Below are positions 55,043-64,000 of a stretch of DNA of 64,000 bases, piece by piece. The notes beneath the pieces are model-generated. The model did not search any database. It was not told where the DNA came from and saw only the letters and a program-made list of their open reading frames with translations. Source of the DNA: Marinobacter sp. MDS2. Its GTDB lineage: Bacteria > Pseudomonadota > Gammaproteobacteria > Pseudomonadales > Oleiphilaceae. Within the stretch, counting starts at the first letter, position 1. The number at the start of each line of letters is the position of its first letter. A program made the position numbers and the translations under genes. Location: assembly GCF_030718085.1 (NCBI RefSeq), contig NZ_JAVAJF010000001.1, positions 1,488,001 to 1,552,000 of the forward strand, given 5' to 3'.

Positions 55043-55281
55043 AACTCACTCCCGTCGGTATTAACGTATCTGGAGGCTTCGGCTAGACACCACAATAATC
55101 AATACGAACAACGAGATAACTCAGACTATCGAAGCAAGCCGAAATTGCGTGGTCGCCGCGACAAAGCCCCTGCGATCACCCAGACTCATTACAATCCTTA
55201 GACTTCTAAGCATAAGACGTTCGCTCGAAGTTACAAGATATTTACCAAAATCGGTCGCTTAAAATGACACAGCCGGGGCAG

Positions 55282-56145
55282 CTAAAAGGTTTCGAGGTAG
55301 CCCTTCGGCAAGGCAATGTCGAGTGAGATAGGCAGGTGATCGGAGACCGGGTAGCTCACCACACCGGACTGACGAATTTCCAGCGACGGGCTGACCAGAA
55401 TGTGGTCCAGAGCCTTTTCGGGACGCCAGCTTGGAAAGCTATGCGCGGTCGCCGGTAACGGAACCAGATCGGTTTCACGGAGAGGCGTTTGGGTAAGTAA
55501 TTGCTCGGCATGGGCATTCATATCTCCCATCAACACCACATGCTGATATTTGCTGATCAGGTCGCGGACAAAGCCGAGTTGGCGCTGTTGCGCGGATTTG
55601 CTCAACGACAGATGCATCTGTACCAACACCAATGGATCTTCTTCCAGACCATAACGCGCGACGATCGCGCCTCTGCCCGGTATCAGCCCGGGCAGCTTGT
55701 GCTCCGTGACATCCAAGGGGCGGTAGCGACTCAAGAATCCGTTGCTGTGTTGGGCAAACTGGCCAAGGTTCCGGTTCAGCTGCTGGTACCAATACGGTAT
55801 CCCGGCGGCCTCGGCCAGATATTGGACCTGATTCACGTAGCCACTGCGCAAGCTGCCACCATCGCATTCCTGCAACGCGACCACATCGTACTGTTTCAAC
55901 AGCGTGGCAATGCGGTCAAGGTTTTCAAAGCGACGGCGATTGGGAAGGAAATGCTGCCAGCTACGAGTCACGTAGTGACGATACGAAGAGGTGTTGATAC
56001 CCACCTGAATGTTAAAGGTTAACAGCCGGATATGGCGATGGGGCTCAAAGTCAGGCACGTGTTCGCTTCCCGAACACGCACCACGCGGGGCGGCTTCCTG
56101 TGATTTCAATATGCCGTTGATCTGGCTACGAATCCGTTTATACAT
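55282..56145 (-). CDS. Endonuclease/exonuclease/phosphatase family protein
   Basis: A 287-residue EEP-fold protein with the family motifs LLTFNIQVGINTSSYRHYV, VVALQECDG (catalytic Glu), LMGDMNAH (Asp/Asn), and the final VSDHLPISLDI (Asp-His). It cleaves a phosphodiester of nucleic acid, lipid or sugar; the substrate is unknown. I chose the ATG at 56145. It is downstream of dsbA on the same strand, a neighbourhood also known from Pseudomonas. Confidence 0.83.
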   Translation of the reverse strand: MYKRIRSQINGILKSQEAAPRGACSGSEHVPDFEPHRHIRLLTFNIQVGINTSSYRHYVTRSWQHFLPNRRRFENLDRIATLLKQYDVVALQECDGGSLRSGYVNQVQYLAEAAGIPYWYQQLNRNLGQFAQHSNGFLSRYRPLDVTEHKLPGLIPGRGAIVARYGLEEDPLVLVQMHLSLSKSAQQRQLGFVRDLISKYQHVVLMGDMNAHAEQLLTQTPLRETDLVPLPATAHSFPSWRPEKALDHILVSPSLEIRQSGVVSYPVSDHLPISLDIALPKGYLETF

Positions 56146-56200
56146 AATCGCCCGTAAGCTGAACAGAAACCCTGAAAGCCGCACGCATCAGACGTCTCCC

Positions 56201-56836
56201 TTATTCCGATACTCCGTGCTCTTTGCTGACCAGGTAATCGACAACCTTCAGCACGTTTTCATGCCCCCGGGCCATGGTTGCATTGACCACGTACTTTCCG
56301 TTAACCAGCATAGTCGGTGTCCCGGTAACTTGCGCACCCATAATTTTGGTTTGCGCCTGGCGCACACGCGACCGAACGGCAAAACTGTTGTAAGCATCGA
56401 CAAAGGCCTCGGCGTCCACACCGTAACCCGCCACGAAATCCGCCAGTGATTCCGCCGAGTTCAGCGGACGTCGCTCACTCGCCAATGCTTCGAACAAGGC
56501 ATCGTGCACCTTATCCAGCTGGCCCATGGACTCCAACGCGTAAAACGCAAAGGCGTGCGGTGCCCAGCTCTCACCGAGCACGGCCGGCAGGCGAACATAA
56601 TTCACGTAATCCGGCGCTTGTTCTTCCCACGCCTCTGACAGTGGCTTGAAGTTGTAGCAGTGGGGGCAGCCATACCAGAACACTTCAGCCACCTCGACTC
56701 CGCTGTCGGAAGCGGTGCTGACCGGCGTGCTCAAGGTGCGGTAATGCACACCGTTTTGCCAGGTGTCGGAACTGGCGAAGCCACTGAAAGCCAGCGATGC
56801 GGCCATGGTTACTATCAGGCTTAGGGTTCTGATCAT
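56201..56836 (-). CDS. dsbA: Thiol:disulfide interchange protein DsbA
   Basis: A 211-residue periplasmic oxidase that introduces disulfides into secreted proteins. The signal peptide is LIVTMAASLAFSGFASS, the active site CPHC is at 57-60, and the cis-proline is in VTGTPTMLVNGKY. The ATG at 56836 is used. It is transcribed leftward behind cytochrome c4, but a terminator lies between them (56974-56997). Confidence 0.94.
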   Translation of the reverse strand: MIRTLSLIVTMAASLAFSGFASSDTWQNGVHYRTLSTPVSTASDSGVEVAEVFWYGCPHCYNFKPLSEAWEEQAPDYVNYVRLPAVLGESWAPHAFAFYALESMGQLDKVHDALFEALASERRPLNSAESLADFVAGYGVDAEAFVDAYNSFAVRSRVRQAQTKIMGAQVTGTPTMLVNGKYVVNATMARGHENVLKVVDYLVSKEHGVSE

Positions 56837-56973
56837 GAAACTCTCCGAGCTTTAGCGTGGTTATTCGTTCTATTTAAGGCGTTCGATTATGACCCAGCCA
56901 CGCTCAAAAGTTCCACCGGGCGCAACAGGAAATAATTACGGATGATTAAGCCTCTGCCTTCTCCCCAAAAACA

Positions 56974-56997
56974 AAAACCCCGCCGGAGCGGGGTTTT
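56974..56997 (-). terminator. Rho-independent terminator after cytochrome c4
   Basis: AAAACCCCGC / GCGGGGTTTT with a CGGA loop. Read leftward it runs into TTTTTGTTTTT, so it terminates the cytochrome c4 gene. Confidence 0.85.
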
Positions 56998-57021
56998 CTG
57001 ATCTGACAGAACTGATCGGAA

Positions 57022-57636
57022 TCAGTGCAGGCCGGATGCGTAGTTGGCAACCGCTTCGATTTCAGCGTCGGTCAACTTGGAAGCCACATCTACCATGATG
57101 CCGGCATTCGCCGTGGTAGCACGAGTGCCATCACGGTAGGCCTGAAGCTGCTTGGCGATGTACTCTGCATTCTGGCCACCCAGAGCCGGGTAACCAGCAG
57201 GCTCGTTCCCCTTTCCGCTCGGGTTATGACAGCCAGCGCATGCCGGCACGCCAGAAGCCATGTTACCGCCACGGAAAATAGCCTGACCTTGCGCAATCAG
57301 CTCAGCGTCATCGTTTGCCTGATTAACCACCAGCTCTTGCTTGTTGAAGTAAGCCGCCAGATCTTTCAGATCCTGATCCGTCATGTTGGTCAGAATACCG
57401 GTCATCTCCGGTACAGAACGATCTCCGGATTTAATGTCTGTCAGCTGACGGTACAGGTACTTTTCACCCAAACCGGTCAATTTCGGGTAACTCGCCATCA
57501 TCGGCTTGCCGCCACCCTGGCCATGACAGGCCGCGCACACGGCAGCTTTCTGTTCACCCGCTGCCGGATCTCCTGCCCCGTGAGCCATCGTTGACAAGCT
57601 AACTCCGAGAACCACTCCTGCGATCAGTCTTTTCAT
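57022..57636 (-). CDS. Cytochrome c4 (dihaem)
   Basis: A 204-residue dihaem cytochrome c4: signal peptide LIAGVVLGVSLSTMAHG, first haem site CAACH at 34-38 and second CAGCHNPSG near residue 133, each domain with a later methionine ligand (MTGIL and MVDVA regions). It passes electrons from the bc1 complex to terminal oxidases in the periplasm. It is divergent from engB. Confidence 0.93.
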   Translation of the reverse strand: MKRLIAGVVLGVSLSTMAHGAGDPAAGEQKAAVCAACHGQGGGKPMMASYPKLTGLGEKYLYRQLTDIKSGDRSVPEMTGILTNMTDQDLKDLAAYFNKQELVVNQANDDAELIAQGQAIFRGGNMASGVPACAGCHNPSGKGNEPAGYPALGGQNAEYIAKQLQAYRDGTRATTANAGIMVDVASKLTDAEIEAVANYASGLH

Positions 57637-57815
57637 GCCCGCTCCGCTTCTCTCATCTTAGAATCTTGAAAGTATTCTGGTTATTCGCCGGATGGCCCTG
57701 TTGGATCAGGCTCAAAACCGGGACTGACAGCGGAACGCGCAGCGTGCCGCCGGAATTTGGTGTAGCATTATACATTAATCGTCGATAACTGAAATCCAAA
57801 GGAACAGCAACCGTC

Positions 57816-58454
57816 GTGGACCCTGATCTGACTCAAAAAAGCGTCTCATTCAACAGCGCCCGATTTTTAATCAGCGCCTCCAAGCTGGACGAGTGCCCGC
57901 CCGATTACGGTGCCGAGGTTGCCTTTGCTGGCCGCTCTAACGCCGGCAAATCCAGCGCACTCAACGCCATCACCGTCAACGGCAAACTGGCCCGGACCAG
58001 TAAAACGCCCGGGCGCACACGACTGATCAACTTTTTCAGTCTGAACAAAGAAAACATGCACTTGGTGGATTTGCCGGGCTACGGCTACGCAAAAGTCTCC
58101 CGGGACATGAAAGATGACTGGCAAAAACATCTGGGACACTATCTGAATGAGCGTCGCTGCTTGCGCGGATTGGTTTTGGTTATGGACATTCGTCACCCGC
58201 TGACCGAATTTGACCAGATGATGATCGAATGGTGCGAGCACAACAAGCTGCCCCTGATGATTCTGGCCACCAAAGCCGACAAATTGAAGTTTGGCCAGGC
58301 CAAAACGGCGATGCTGGGCATTGCGAACAAACTGAAGAAGTACGAATACGTGGAACATCTGGTGATGTTCTCGGCCACCTCTAAGCTGGGCCTTGATGAA
58401 TGCCGGGCGGCACTGACGAACTGGTTGGAAGCCCCTGAAGAGGCCGAAGACTGA
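57816..58454 (+). CDS. engB: Ribosome-biogenesis GTPase EngB (YihA/YsxC)
   Basis: A 212-residue GTPase needed for large-subunit assembly. The G1 motif is GRSNAGKSS at 39-47, the G2 loop TSKTPGRTR, G3 DLPGYG, G4 TKADK and G5 SATS. The start is a GTG at 57816, with AAGGA about 11 bases upstream. It is in the conserved neighbourhood with cytochrome c4 and dsbA. It ends before a hairpin. Confidence 0.94.
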   Translation: MDPDLTQKSVSFNSARFLISASKLDECPPDYGAEVAFAGRSNAGKSSALNAITVNGKLARTSKTPGRTRLINFFSLNKENMHLVDLPGYGYAKVSRDMKDDWQKHLGHYLNERRCLRGLVLVMDIRHPLTEFDQMMIEWCEHNKLPLMILATKADKLKFGQAKTAMLGIANKLKKYEYVEHLVMFSATSKLGLDECRAALTNWLEAPEEAED

Positions 58455-58471
58455 TTGCAGCGCAGAAAAAG

Positions 58472-58494
58472 CCGGCCTACCTGTGGTAGGCCGG
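58472..58494. terminator. Hairpin between engB and the TetR gene
   Basis: CCGGCCTACC pairs perfectly with GGTAGGCCGG around three bases. The T run is on the minus strand, so it mainly terminates the leftward TetR gene; engB has no clear T run. Confidence 0.6.
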
Positions 58495-58634
58495 TAAAAC
58501 GTCAGGGTTTGCGACGTGCTTTGCCCCCCGAAAGGGGCAACCTGAGAACTCACTCAGGAGCAGCAGAAAAGTCCGGTTTCCTGCTGTAATTCGTTCGACC
58601 GCAGGGTTTCGAAGAAGTTCAGTTTTTATTCAGT

Positions 58635-59306
58635 TCAAGCCACAACCGCGCTGCACTTTTCCGGCAGAGCCGGACGATACTTCTCTCTCAACGCCATCAC
58701 CTCATCACGATACTCTGGCATCAAATAGGGCATTTCAAGGGTCAACACCTGATAAATACCCTGTTTGAGGGCCGTCAGGCTTAAGCCTTCATCGCCGGTA
58801 CTGGCATGGGCCGTCTTCAAAAATGCCATCCAGTTGGTCACCACCAGCCAGATATTCAGCGCCATGACTTCACGCAACTCTTCCGGCTGCTTCTGCACAA
58901 TGCCGGAGTCCGCCAACTTCTCGAAAATTGTTTTCATCGCCGCCAGACAGCGGTTGGTAAAGTCACGATAATCGCTCCGCAATCGAGGATCGCAATCCAG
59001 CAGGTATTCAAGATCCCGATGGAAAAACCGGTAGCTCCACAAGCCATCAAATACAGACTCGAGATAGAAGGTCATGTCAGCCACCGTCAACGGCCGGTCT
59101 TCCGGAATATCCAGGTAGTAATCGACCAGCTTTTCGTATTCCTGAAAGATCTCGTAAATGATGTCCGACTTGTTCCGGAAGTGGTAATACAGATTACCCG
59201 GAGAGATCGCCAGATGGGCGGCAATATGATTCGTGGTTGTGTTCCGTTCCCCTCGCTCGTTAAAAAGCTCGAGGCTCGCCAACAGAATTTTGTCTCTGGT
59301 CTTCAT
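58635..59306 (-). CDS. laoR: TetR-family regulator, LaoR-like
   Basis: A 223-residue TetR repressor. The helix-turn-helix is NTTTNHIAAHLAISPGNLYYHF, in residues about 21-45, and the ligand domain is helical. It faces an aldehyde dehydrogenase, a Tat-exported protein and a GMC oxidoreductase. This is the same set and order as laoR-C-B-A of Pseudomonas, where LaoR controls long-chain alcohol oxidation. I chose the ATG at 59306; GTG codons upstream have weaker signals. A perfect palindrome (59377-59392) is its likely operator. Confidence 0.82.
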   Translation of the reverse strand: MKTRDKILLASLELFNERGERNTTTNHIAAHLAISPGNLYYHFRNKSDIIYEIFQEYEKLVDYYLDIPEDRPLTVADMTFYLESVFDGLWSYRFFHRDLEYLLDCDPRLRSDYRDFTNRCLAAMKTIFEKLADSGIVQKQPEELREVMALNIWLVVTNWMAFLKTAHASTGDEGLSLTALKQGIYQVLTLEMPYLMPEYRDEVMALREKYRPALPEKCSAVVA

Positions 59307-59367
59307 GCTCACGCCGCAGTTTGTTGTTATCACATTGAGGATGGCCCATTAGGCCACCCAGCATTTC

Positions 59368-59396
59368 TTGACTGAGTAGAGTATATACTCTAATAA
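59368..59396 (+). promoter_or_regulatory. Promoter with palindromic operator (16 bp)
   Basis: TTGACT (59368-59373) and TAATAA (59391-59396) are 17 bases apart. TAGAGTATATACTCTA (59377-59392) is a perfect palindrome filling the spacer and touching the -10. A TetR dimer bound there would block RNA polymerase. Confidence 0.8.
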
Positions 59397-59481
59397 TAGC
59401 CGTTAGCGCAAATTTCATACACCAAGCGCCAACAACAACAGCTTCCAGCACCTTGACTGGACAGCTCAAGGAGATAGCACA

Positions 59482-60927
59482 ATGGTAGCCACTGTCGTTC
59501 AGATGACGGAAAGCAAAACGCAGATTCAACACACCCACCGGATTCACCAGCTCCAGAAGAAAGCATTCCGGAATAATCCGATGCCCTCTGCGTCTGAACG
59601 CAAGGAGAACCTCAAGCGGCTGAAGCGAGCGCTGCTCGCCAACCAGGAGCGTTTGCTGGAAGCCATCGATCGCGACTTCAGCTGCCGCTCGAAAGACGAA
59701 ACGCTGATTGCCGAGATGATGCCTTCGATTCAGGGTATCAACTACACCCTGAAAAATCTCGACAGCTGGATGAAGCCCTCAAAGCGCCATGTCTCCGTGC
59801 TGTTTCAGCCCGCCAGCAACAAGGTTCATTACCAGCCAAAAGGCGTGGTCGGCGTCATCGTGCCCTGGAACTATCCTTTGTATCTTGCCGTAGGGCCGCT
59901 GGTTGCGTCATTGGCCGCAGGAAACCGGACCATGGTCAAAATGTCCGAGTTCACGCCTCACACCTCGGCGCTGTTTAAAGAGATCATCGAGAGCATGTTC
60001 CCGGAAGACCTGGTCGCAGTTGTGACAGGCGAAGCCGATGTGGCAGCCGATTTCTCCCAGCGTCCGTTCGATCATCTGCTGTTCACCGGCTCTACCTCCG
60101 TGGGCAAATTGGTGATGCGGGCCGCGGCCGAAAACCTGACACCGGTTACACTGGAACTCGGCGGCAAATCCCCCGCCGTTGTCTCGCCCGACGTGCCGCT
60201 TTCCGATGCCGCCCAGCGCATAGCGTTCGGTAAGGCCATCAACGCCGGCCAAACCTGCGTCGCCCCGGATTATGTGCTTTGTCCGAAAGATCGGGTGCAG
60301 GCTTTTGTGGATGAATTCCGCGCTCAGGCTTCAACCATGTATCCGAGTCTGCGCGATAACGACGACTACACCGCCATCATCAACGAACGGCAGTACGACC
60401 GGCTGCAAAGCTATCTCGAGGATGCCCGCGCCAAAGGTGCCGAGGTTATCGAGATCAATCCTGCCAACGAACACATGAAAGACGGCACCCGCAAGATTCC
60501 CTTGACCTTGGTACTCAACACCACCGAGGACATGAAGGTGATGCAGGATGAAATCTTCGGGCCGATTCTTCCCATCGTCACCTACTCGGATCTGGACGAT
60601 GCGATTCATTACATCAACGATCGTCCTCGGCCGCTGGCCCTGTACTTCTTTGGCTACGACAAAGACCAGCAGGAACACATCATCGCCCAGACCCACTCCG
60701 GCGGCATGTGCATAAACGATGCCTTGATGCATGTGGCCCAGGACGACCTGCCCTTCGGCGGGGTCGGGGATTCCGGTATGGGCCATTACCATGGCAAAGA
60801 AGGCTTTATGACCTTCTCCCACCACCGGTCGATCTTTAGCAAACAGAAATTCAACAGCGGCAAGTTCGTATACGCACCGCACGGCACTGCCGCGCACAAA
60901 ATGATCTACAAACTGTTCATCCGCTAA
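59482..60927 (+). CDS. laoC: Aldehyde dehydrogenase, LaoC-like
   Basis: A 481-residue aldehyde dehydrogenase of the coniferyl/fatty aldehyde group. The catalytic Cys is C259 in NAGQTCVAPDYV and the general-base Glu is E225 in ELGGKSP. The Rossmann region VPWNYPLYLAVGPL is present. In the Lao system it oxidises the aldehyde formed by LaoA to the acid. The start ATG has AAGGAG upstream. The C-terminus (IYKLFIR) is typical. It is probably cytoplasmic or membrane-associated. Confidence 0.9.
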   Translation: MVATVVQMTESKTQIQHTHRIHQLQKKAFRNNPMPSASERKENLKRLKRALLANQERLLEAIDRDFSCRSKDETLIAEMMPSIQGINYTLKNLDSWMKPSKRHVSVLFQPASNKVHYQPKGVVGVIVPWNYPLYLAVGPLVASLAAGNRTMVKMSEFTPHTSALFKEIIESMFPEDLVAVVTGEADVAADFSQRPFDHLLFTGSTSVGKLVMRAAAENLTPVTLELGGKSPAVVSPDVPLSDAAQRIAFGKAINAGQTCVAPDYVLCPKDRVQAFVDEFRAQASTMYPSLRDNDDYTAIINERQYDRLQSYLEDARAKGAEVIEINPANEHMKDGTRKIPLTLVLNTTEDMKVMQDEIFGPILPIVTYSDLDDAIHYINDRPRPLALYFFGYDKDQQEHIIAQTHSGGMCINDALMHVAQDDLPFGGVGDSGMGHYHGKEGFMTFSHHRSIFSKQKFNSGKFVYAPHGTAAHKMIYKLFIR

Positions 60928-61027
60928 CAACGGCCCAGACCGGCACAGGCATCGGGTAATCCTTCCCGATCCTGTGCCAACCTTCGGAGCCCGGCCAACC
61001 TTCATACACAACCAGCACAGGTGCCAC

Positions 61028-61660
61028 ATGCCCGATCAGCCAACCCTCTCTGCTGAAACCACTCCCCAACTGAGCCGACGAAGCTTTCTGAAAACCGGCG
61101 TGGGCGGCGCCCTGTTTTTGGGCACTGTCAGCATGACCGCGGGCCTCTCTGGCTGTTCAACTGCGCCCGCAGGTCGAATCAGTGCCGTTGAAAGCCGGAT
61201 GAATGCCAGTTATCAATTTCAGTTTTTGAGTACAGACGACATCGCGCTGTTTGAAGCCTTGCTACCGGCCCTGTTTGCCGGTGCATTACCTGAAGCCCCC
61301 AACAAACGTCAGTTTGAGATTGCTGCCACCATTGAACGAATTGATCAAGGTATCGTCCAGTTCGGGGCCCCGAACCAGAAAGAACTGCGAAAACTCTTCG
61401 ACTTGCTCAACTTTGCCCCCACCCGCATCGCTCTGGCACGGGTATGGTCCGACTGGCCATCGGTCACCACCAAAGAAGCCGATGCGTTCCTGAACCGCTG
61501 GCGCACGAGCCGCCTCGGTCTATTGAACAACGGCTACATCGCGCTGAGCAAAATCGCCAACGTCGCCTTTTATGGTCACCAGAATCAATGGCACCTGACC
61601 GGTTACCCGGGGCCACCCGCCTGGATGGTTGATGCGTTACCTCAATTCAAAAATGCCTGA
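61028..61660 (+). CDS. laoB: Tat-exported small subunit, LaoB-like
   Basis: A 210-residue protein with a twin-arginine signal (SRRSFLKTG, R17-R18) and a hydrophobic core that ends in a lipobox-like LSGC (C43), so it may be a Tat-exported lipoprotein. The rest is helical and resembles the small partner subunits of GMC oxidoreductases. It lies between laoC and laoA. Homology is inferred from order, length and the Tat signal. I chose the ATG at 61028. Confidence 0.78.
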   Translation: MPDQPTLSAETTPQLSRRSFLKTGVGGALFLGTVSMTAGLSGCSTAPAGRISAVESRMNASYQFQFLSTDDIALFEALLPALFAGALPEAPNKRQFEIAATIERIDQGIVQFGAPNQKELRKLFDLLNFAPTRIALARVWSDWPSVTTKEADAFLNRWRTSRLGLLNNGYIALSKIANVAFYGHQNQWHLTGYPGPPAWMVDALPQFKNA

Positions 61661-61684
61661 TGACCCCGGAAAACGGAGAGCACT

Positions 61685-63283
61685 ATGTCCATGAATGATC
61701 CCATCGCCCGGGGCCTGGCTTCCGGCTGGAACGTGGTCGATGCCAGCAAACTGACCGAAAACCAGACCGTCGAAGCCGACGTTGTTGTCATCGGCACTGG
61801 CGCCGGCGGCGGCACCACCGCTGAAATCCTGTCCAAACAAGGCTTTTCGGTAATATTGGTCGAAGAAGGTGGCCTGTATTACCAGAAAGACTTCAAAATG
61901 GACGAACAAACCGCCTACGCCACGCTCTACCAGGAAGGCATGAGCCGCACCACCGCCGATGGCGCCATCTCCATTCTGCAGGGCCGCTGCGTGGGTGGTT
62001 CGACCACCGTCAACTGGACCAGCAGCTTCCGCACACCCGAGCAAACGCTGAATTATTGGCGCGAAACCTTCGGGCTGGAAGGACTGGCCCCGGATGTCAT
62101 GGCGCCTTGGTTCGACGGGCGAGAAGAACGCCACACCATGGCACCCTGGCTAACACCGCCCAACCAGAACAACAGCATCTTACGGGACGGTTGCGAAGCA
62201 CTCGGATACTCCTGGCAAACCATTCCGCGCAACGTCAACGGCTGCTGGAATTCGGGCTACTGCGGGGTAGGCTGCCCGACCAATGCCAAACAAGGCGCCC
62301 TGATGACCACCATCCCCGGCGCACTCGACAACCAGGCCCAAATGTTCCACGGCCTGCGCGCCGAGCGACTGGTCATGAAACAAGACCGCATCGACCACCT
62401 GCAAGCCACCGCCATGGGGCCAGACGGCGTTACCCCATCCGGAGTCACCGTCACCCTGAAGGCCAACCATTTCGTGGTCGCCGCCAGCGCCATCGGCTCC
62501 CCGGGACTGCTGTTGCGTTCCGACCTGCCGGACCCACACAACCGCGTAGGCAAACGCTCATTCATCCACCCGGTCAGCGCCACCGTCGCCCGTATGCCGG
62601 CCAAAGTAGAGCCTTTCTACGGCGCACCGCAGTCCATTTACTCGGATGAATTCAACTTCAAAAACGGCCACGACGGCCCCATAGGCTACAAACTCGAAGT
62701 CCCACCGTTACACCCCGGCATGGCGGCTGGCGTTGTACCGGGCCACGGCCAACTGCAGCGCGATAATCTGGGCCAACTGCCCTGGCTCCAGTCCGTCATT
62801 GCCCTGCTCCGGGACGGCTTCCACCCCGAAAGCCCCGGCGGCACCGTCAGCCTGCGCGACGATGGCAGCCCCGTACTCGATTACCCCATCACCGACTACC
62901 TGTGGGATGGCATCCGCCAGTCCTACCTCGACATGGCCGAAATCCAATTCGCCGCGGGCGCAGAAGCGGTCCAGGCCATACACATGGACTCGGCCTGGTA
63001 CACCAGCTGGAAAGAAGCCAAAGCCGCCATCAACGAGCTTCCGATGAGGCCCCACCGTGCCCGAATCTTCACCGCGCACCAAATGGGCGGCTGCGGCATG
63101 GGCAGCAATCCGGAAGAGTCGGTGGTCAACGGCTTCGGCGAACACCACCACGTGGCCAACCTGAGCGTGCACGACGCCTCCATCTTCCCCACCAGCATCG
63201 GCGCAAACCCGCAGCTGTCGGTTTACGCACTGGCGGCTAGAAACAGCGTGAGACTGGCTCAGAAGCTGGCAGCGAAAAGCTGA
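61685..63283 (+). CDS. laoA: GMC oxidoreductase (alcohol dehydrogenase), LaoA-like
   Basis: A 532-residue FAD enzyme. The dinucleotide-binding motif is VVVIGTGAGGGTTAEIL (residues 33-49), the GGSTTVNWTSSFRTP substrate-site segment is present, and the C-terminal HQMGGCGMG with NPQLSVYALAARN matches the GMC active-site histidine and asparagine. It lacks its own signal and may be carried to the periplasm by the Tat partner LaoB. It oxidises long-chain alcohols, in the Pseudomonas system. AACGGAGAG precedes the ATG. Confidence 0.88.
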   Translation: MSMNDPIARGLASGWNVVDASKLTENQTVEADVVVIGTGAGGGTTAEILSKQGFSVILVEEGGLYYQKDFKMDEQTAYATLYQEGMSRTTADGAISILQGRCVGGSTTVNWTSSFRTPEQTLNYWRETFGLEGLAPDVMAPWFDGREERHTMAPWLTPPNQNNSILRDGCEALGYSWQTIPRNVNGCWNSGYCGVGCPTNAKQGALMTTIPGALDNQAQMFHGLRAERLVMKQDRIDHLQATAMGPDGVTPSGVTVTLKANHFVVAASAIGSPGLLLRSDLPDPHNRVGKRSFIHPVSATVARMPAKVEPFYGAPQSIYSDEFNFKNGHDGPIGYKLEVPPLHPGMAAGVVPGHGQLQRDNLGQLPWLQSVIALLRDGFHPESPGGTVSLRDDGSPVLDYPITDYLWDGIRQSYLDMAEIQFAAGAEAVQAIHMDSAWYTSWKEAKAAINELPMRPHRARIFTAHQMGGCGMGSNPEESVVNGFGEHHHVANLSVHDASIFPTSIGANPQLSVYALAARNSVRLAQKLAAKS

Positions 63284-63342
63284 TTAAACGGCAAAAGTAG
63301 CGCGAACTGTCGCTGTCGGGGCGACTATGGATGAGCCCGAGG

Positions 63343-64000
<658 letters not shown>

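Overview
The window is a bacterial chromosome segment, gene-dense and moderately GC-rich, from a gammaproteobacterium close to Pseudomonas and most likely a marine, hydrocarbon-associated genus such as Marinobacter. This is an inference. It rests on several gene neighbourhoods that I recall from Pseudomonas (trpGDC, vfr-osmC-speD, dut-algC-argB with coaBC-radC-rpmBG, engB-cytochrome c4-dsbA, coaD-laoABCR). It also rests on a petrobactin siderophore locus (petrobactin is known from Marinobacter) and a long-chain alcohol oxidation cluster.

Left part (1-12 kb): the tail of trpE, then small housekeeping and stress genes (NTF2-like protein, truncated haemoglobin, SDR, exonuclease/GIY-YIG fusion, acetyltransferase, PfpI protein). 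A compact accessory patch follows at 4.8-5.9 kb: a ccdAB toxin-antitoxin pair, an attC-like palindrome, and a small membrane/coiled-coil gene that seems to lack a normal start codon. Two unrecognised genes come next, then trpGDC and a MATE exporter.

Middle (12-25 kb): a complete petrobactin locus. asbABCDEF runs rightward as one overlapping operon. A DUF2218 gene, an ABC importer (ATPase, permease, binding protein) and a TonB-dependent receptor run leftward, followed by an OmpR-type response regulator with no kinase beside it. Fur-box-like sites lie before asbA, the receptor and the regulator. asbA and the receptor also share an identically spaced direct repeat (ATGTAA-N3-ATGTAA), which is a candidate binding site for the regulator.

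25-33 kb: DUF4202, two glutathione transferases, a multi-domain lipoprotein, a fatty acid hydroxylase, a lipase-like hydrolase, and modABC. 33-42 kb: vfr, osmC, speD, prkB, a very large PilZ/DUF1631/GGDEF/EAL protein with degenerate catalytic motifs, and a metallopeptidase lipoprotein. 41-52 kb: argA, argE, an unknown membrane-anchored protein, argB, algC, dut, coaBC, radC, rpmB, rpmG.

52-64 kb: a betaine/choline-type ABC importer, an exo/endonuclease-phosphatase, dsbA, cytochrome c4, engB, the laoRCBA-like cluster with a perfect 16-bp palindrome inside its promoter, a 108-bp structured inverted repeat, and the start of coaD cut by the window edge. I saw no tRNA, rRNA, CRISPR array, transposase or prophage genes.
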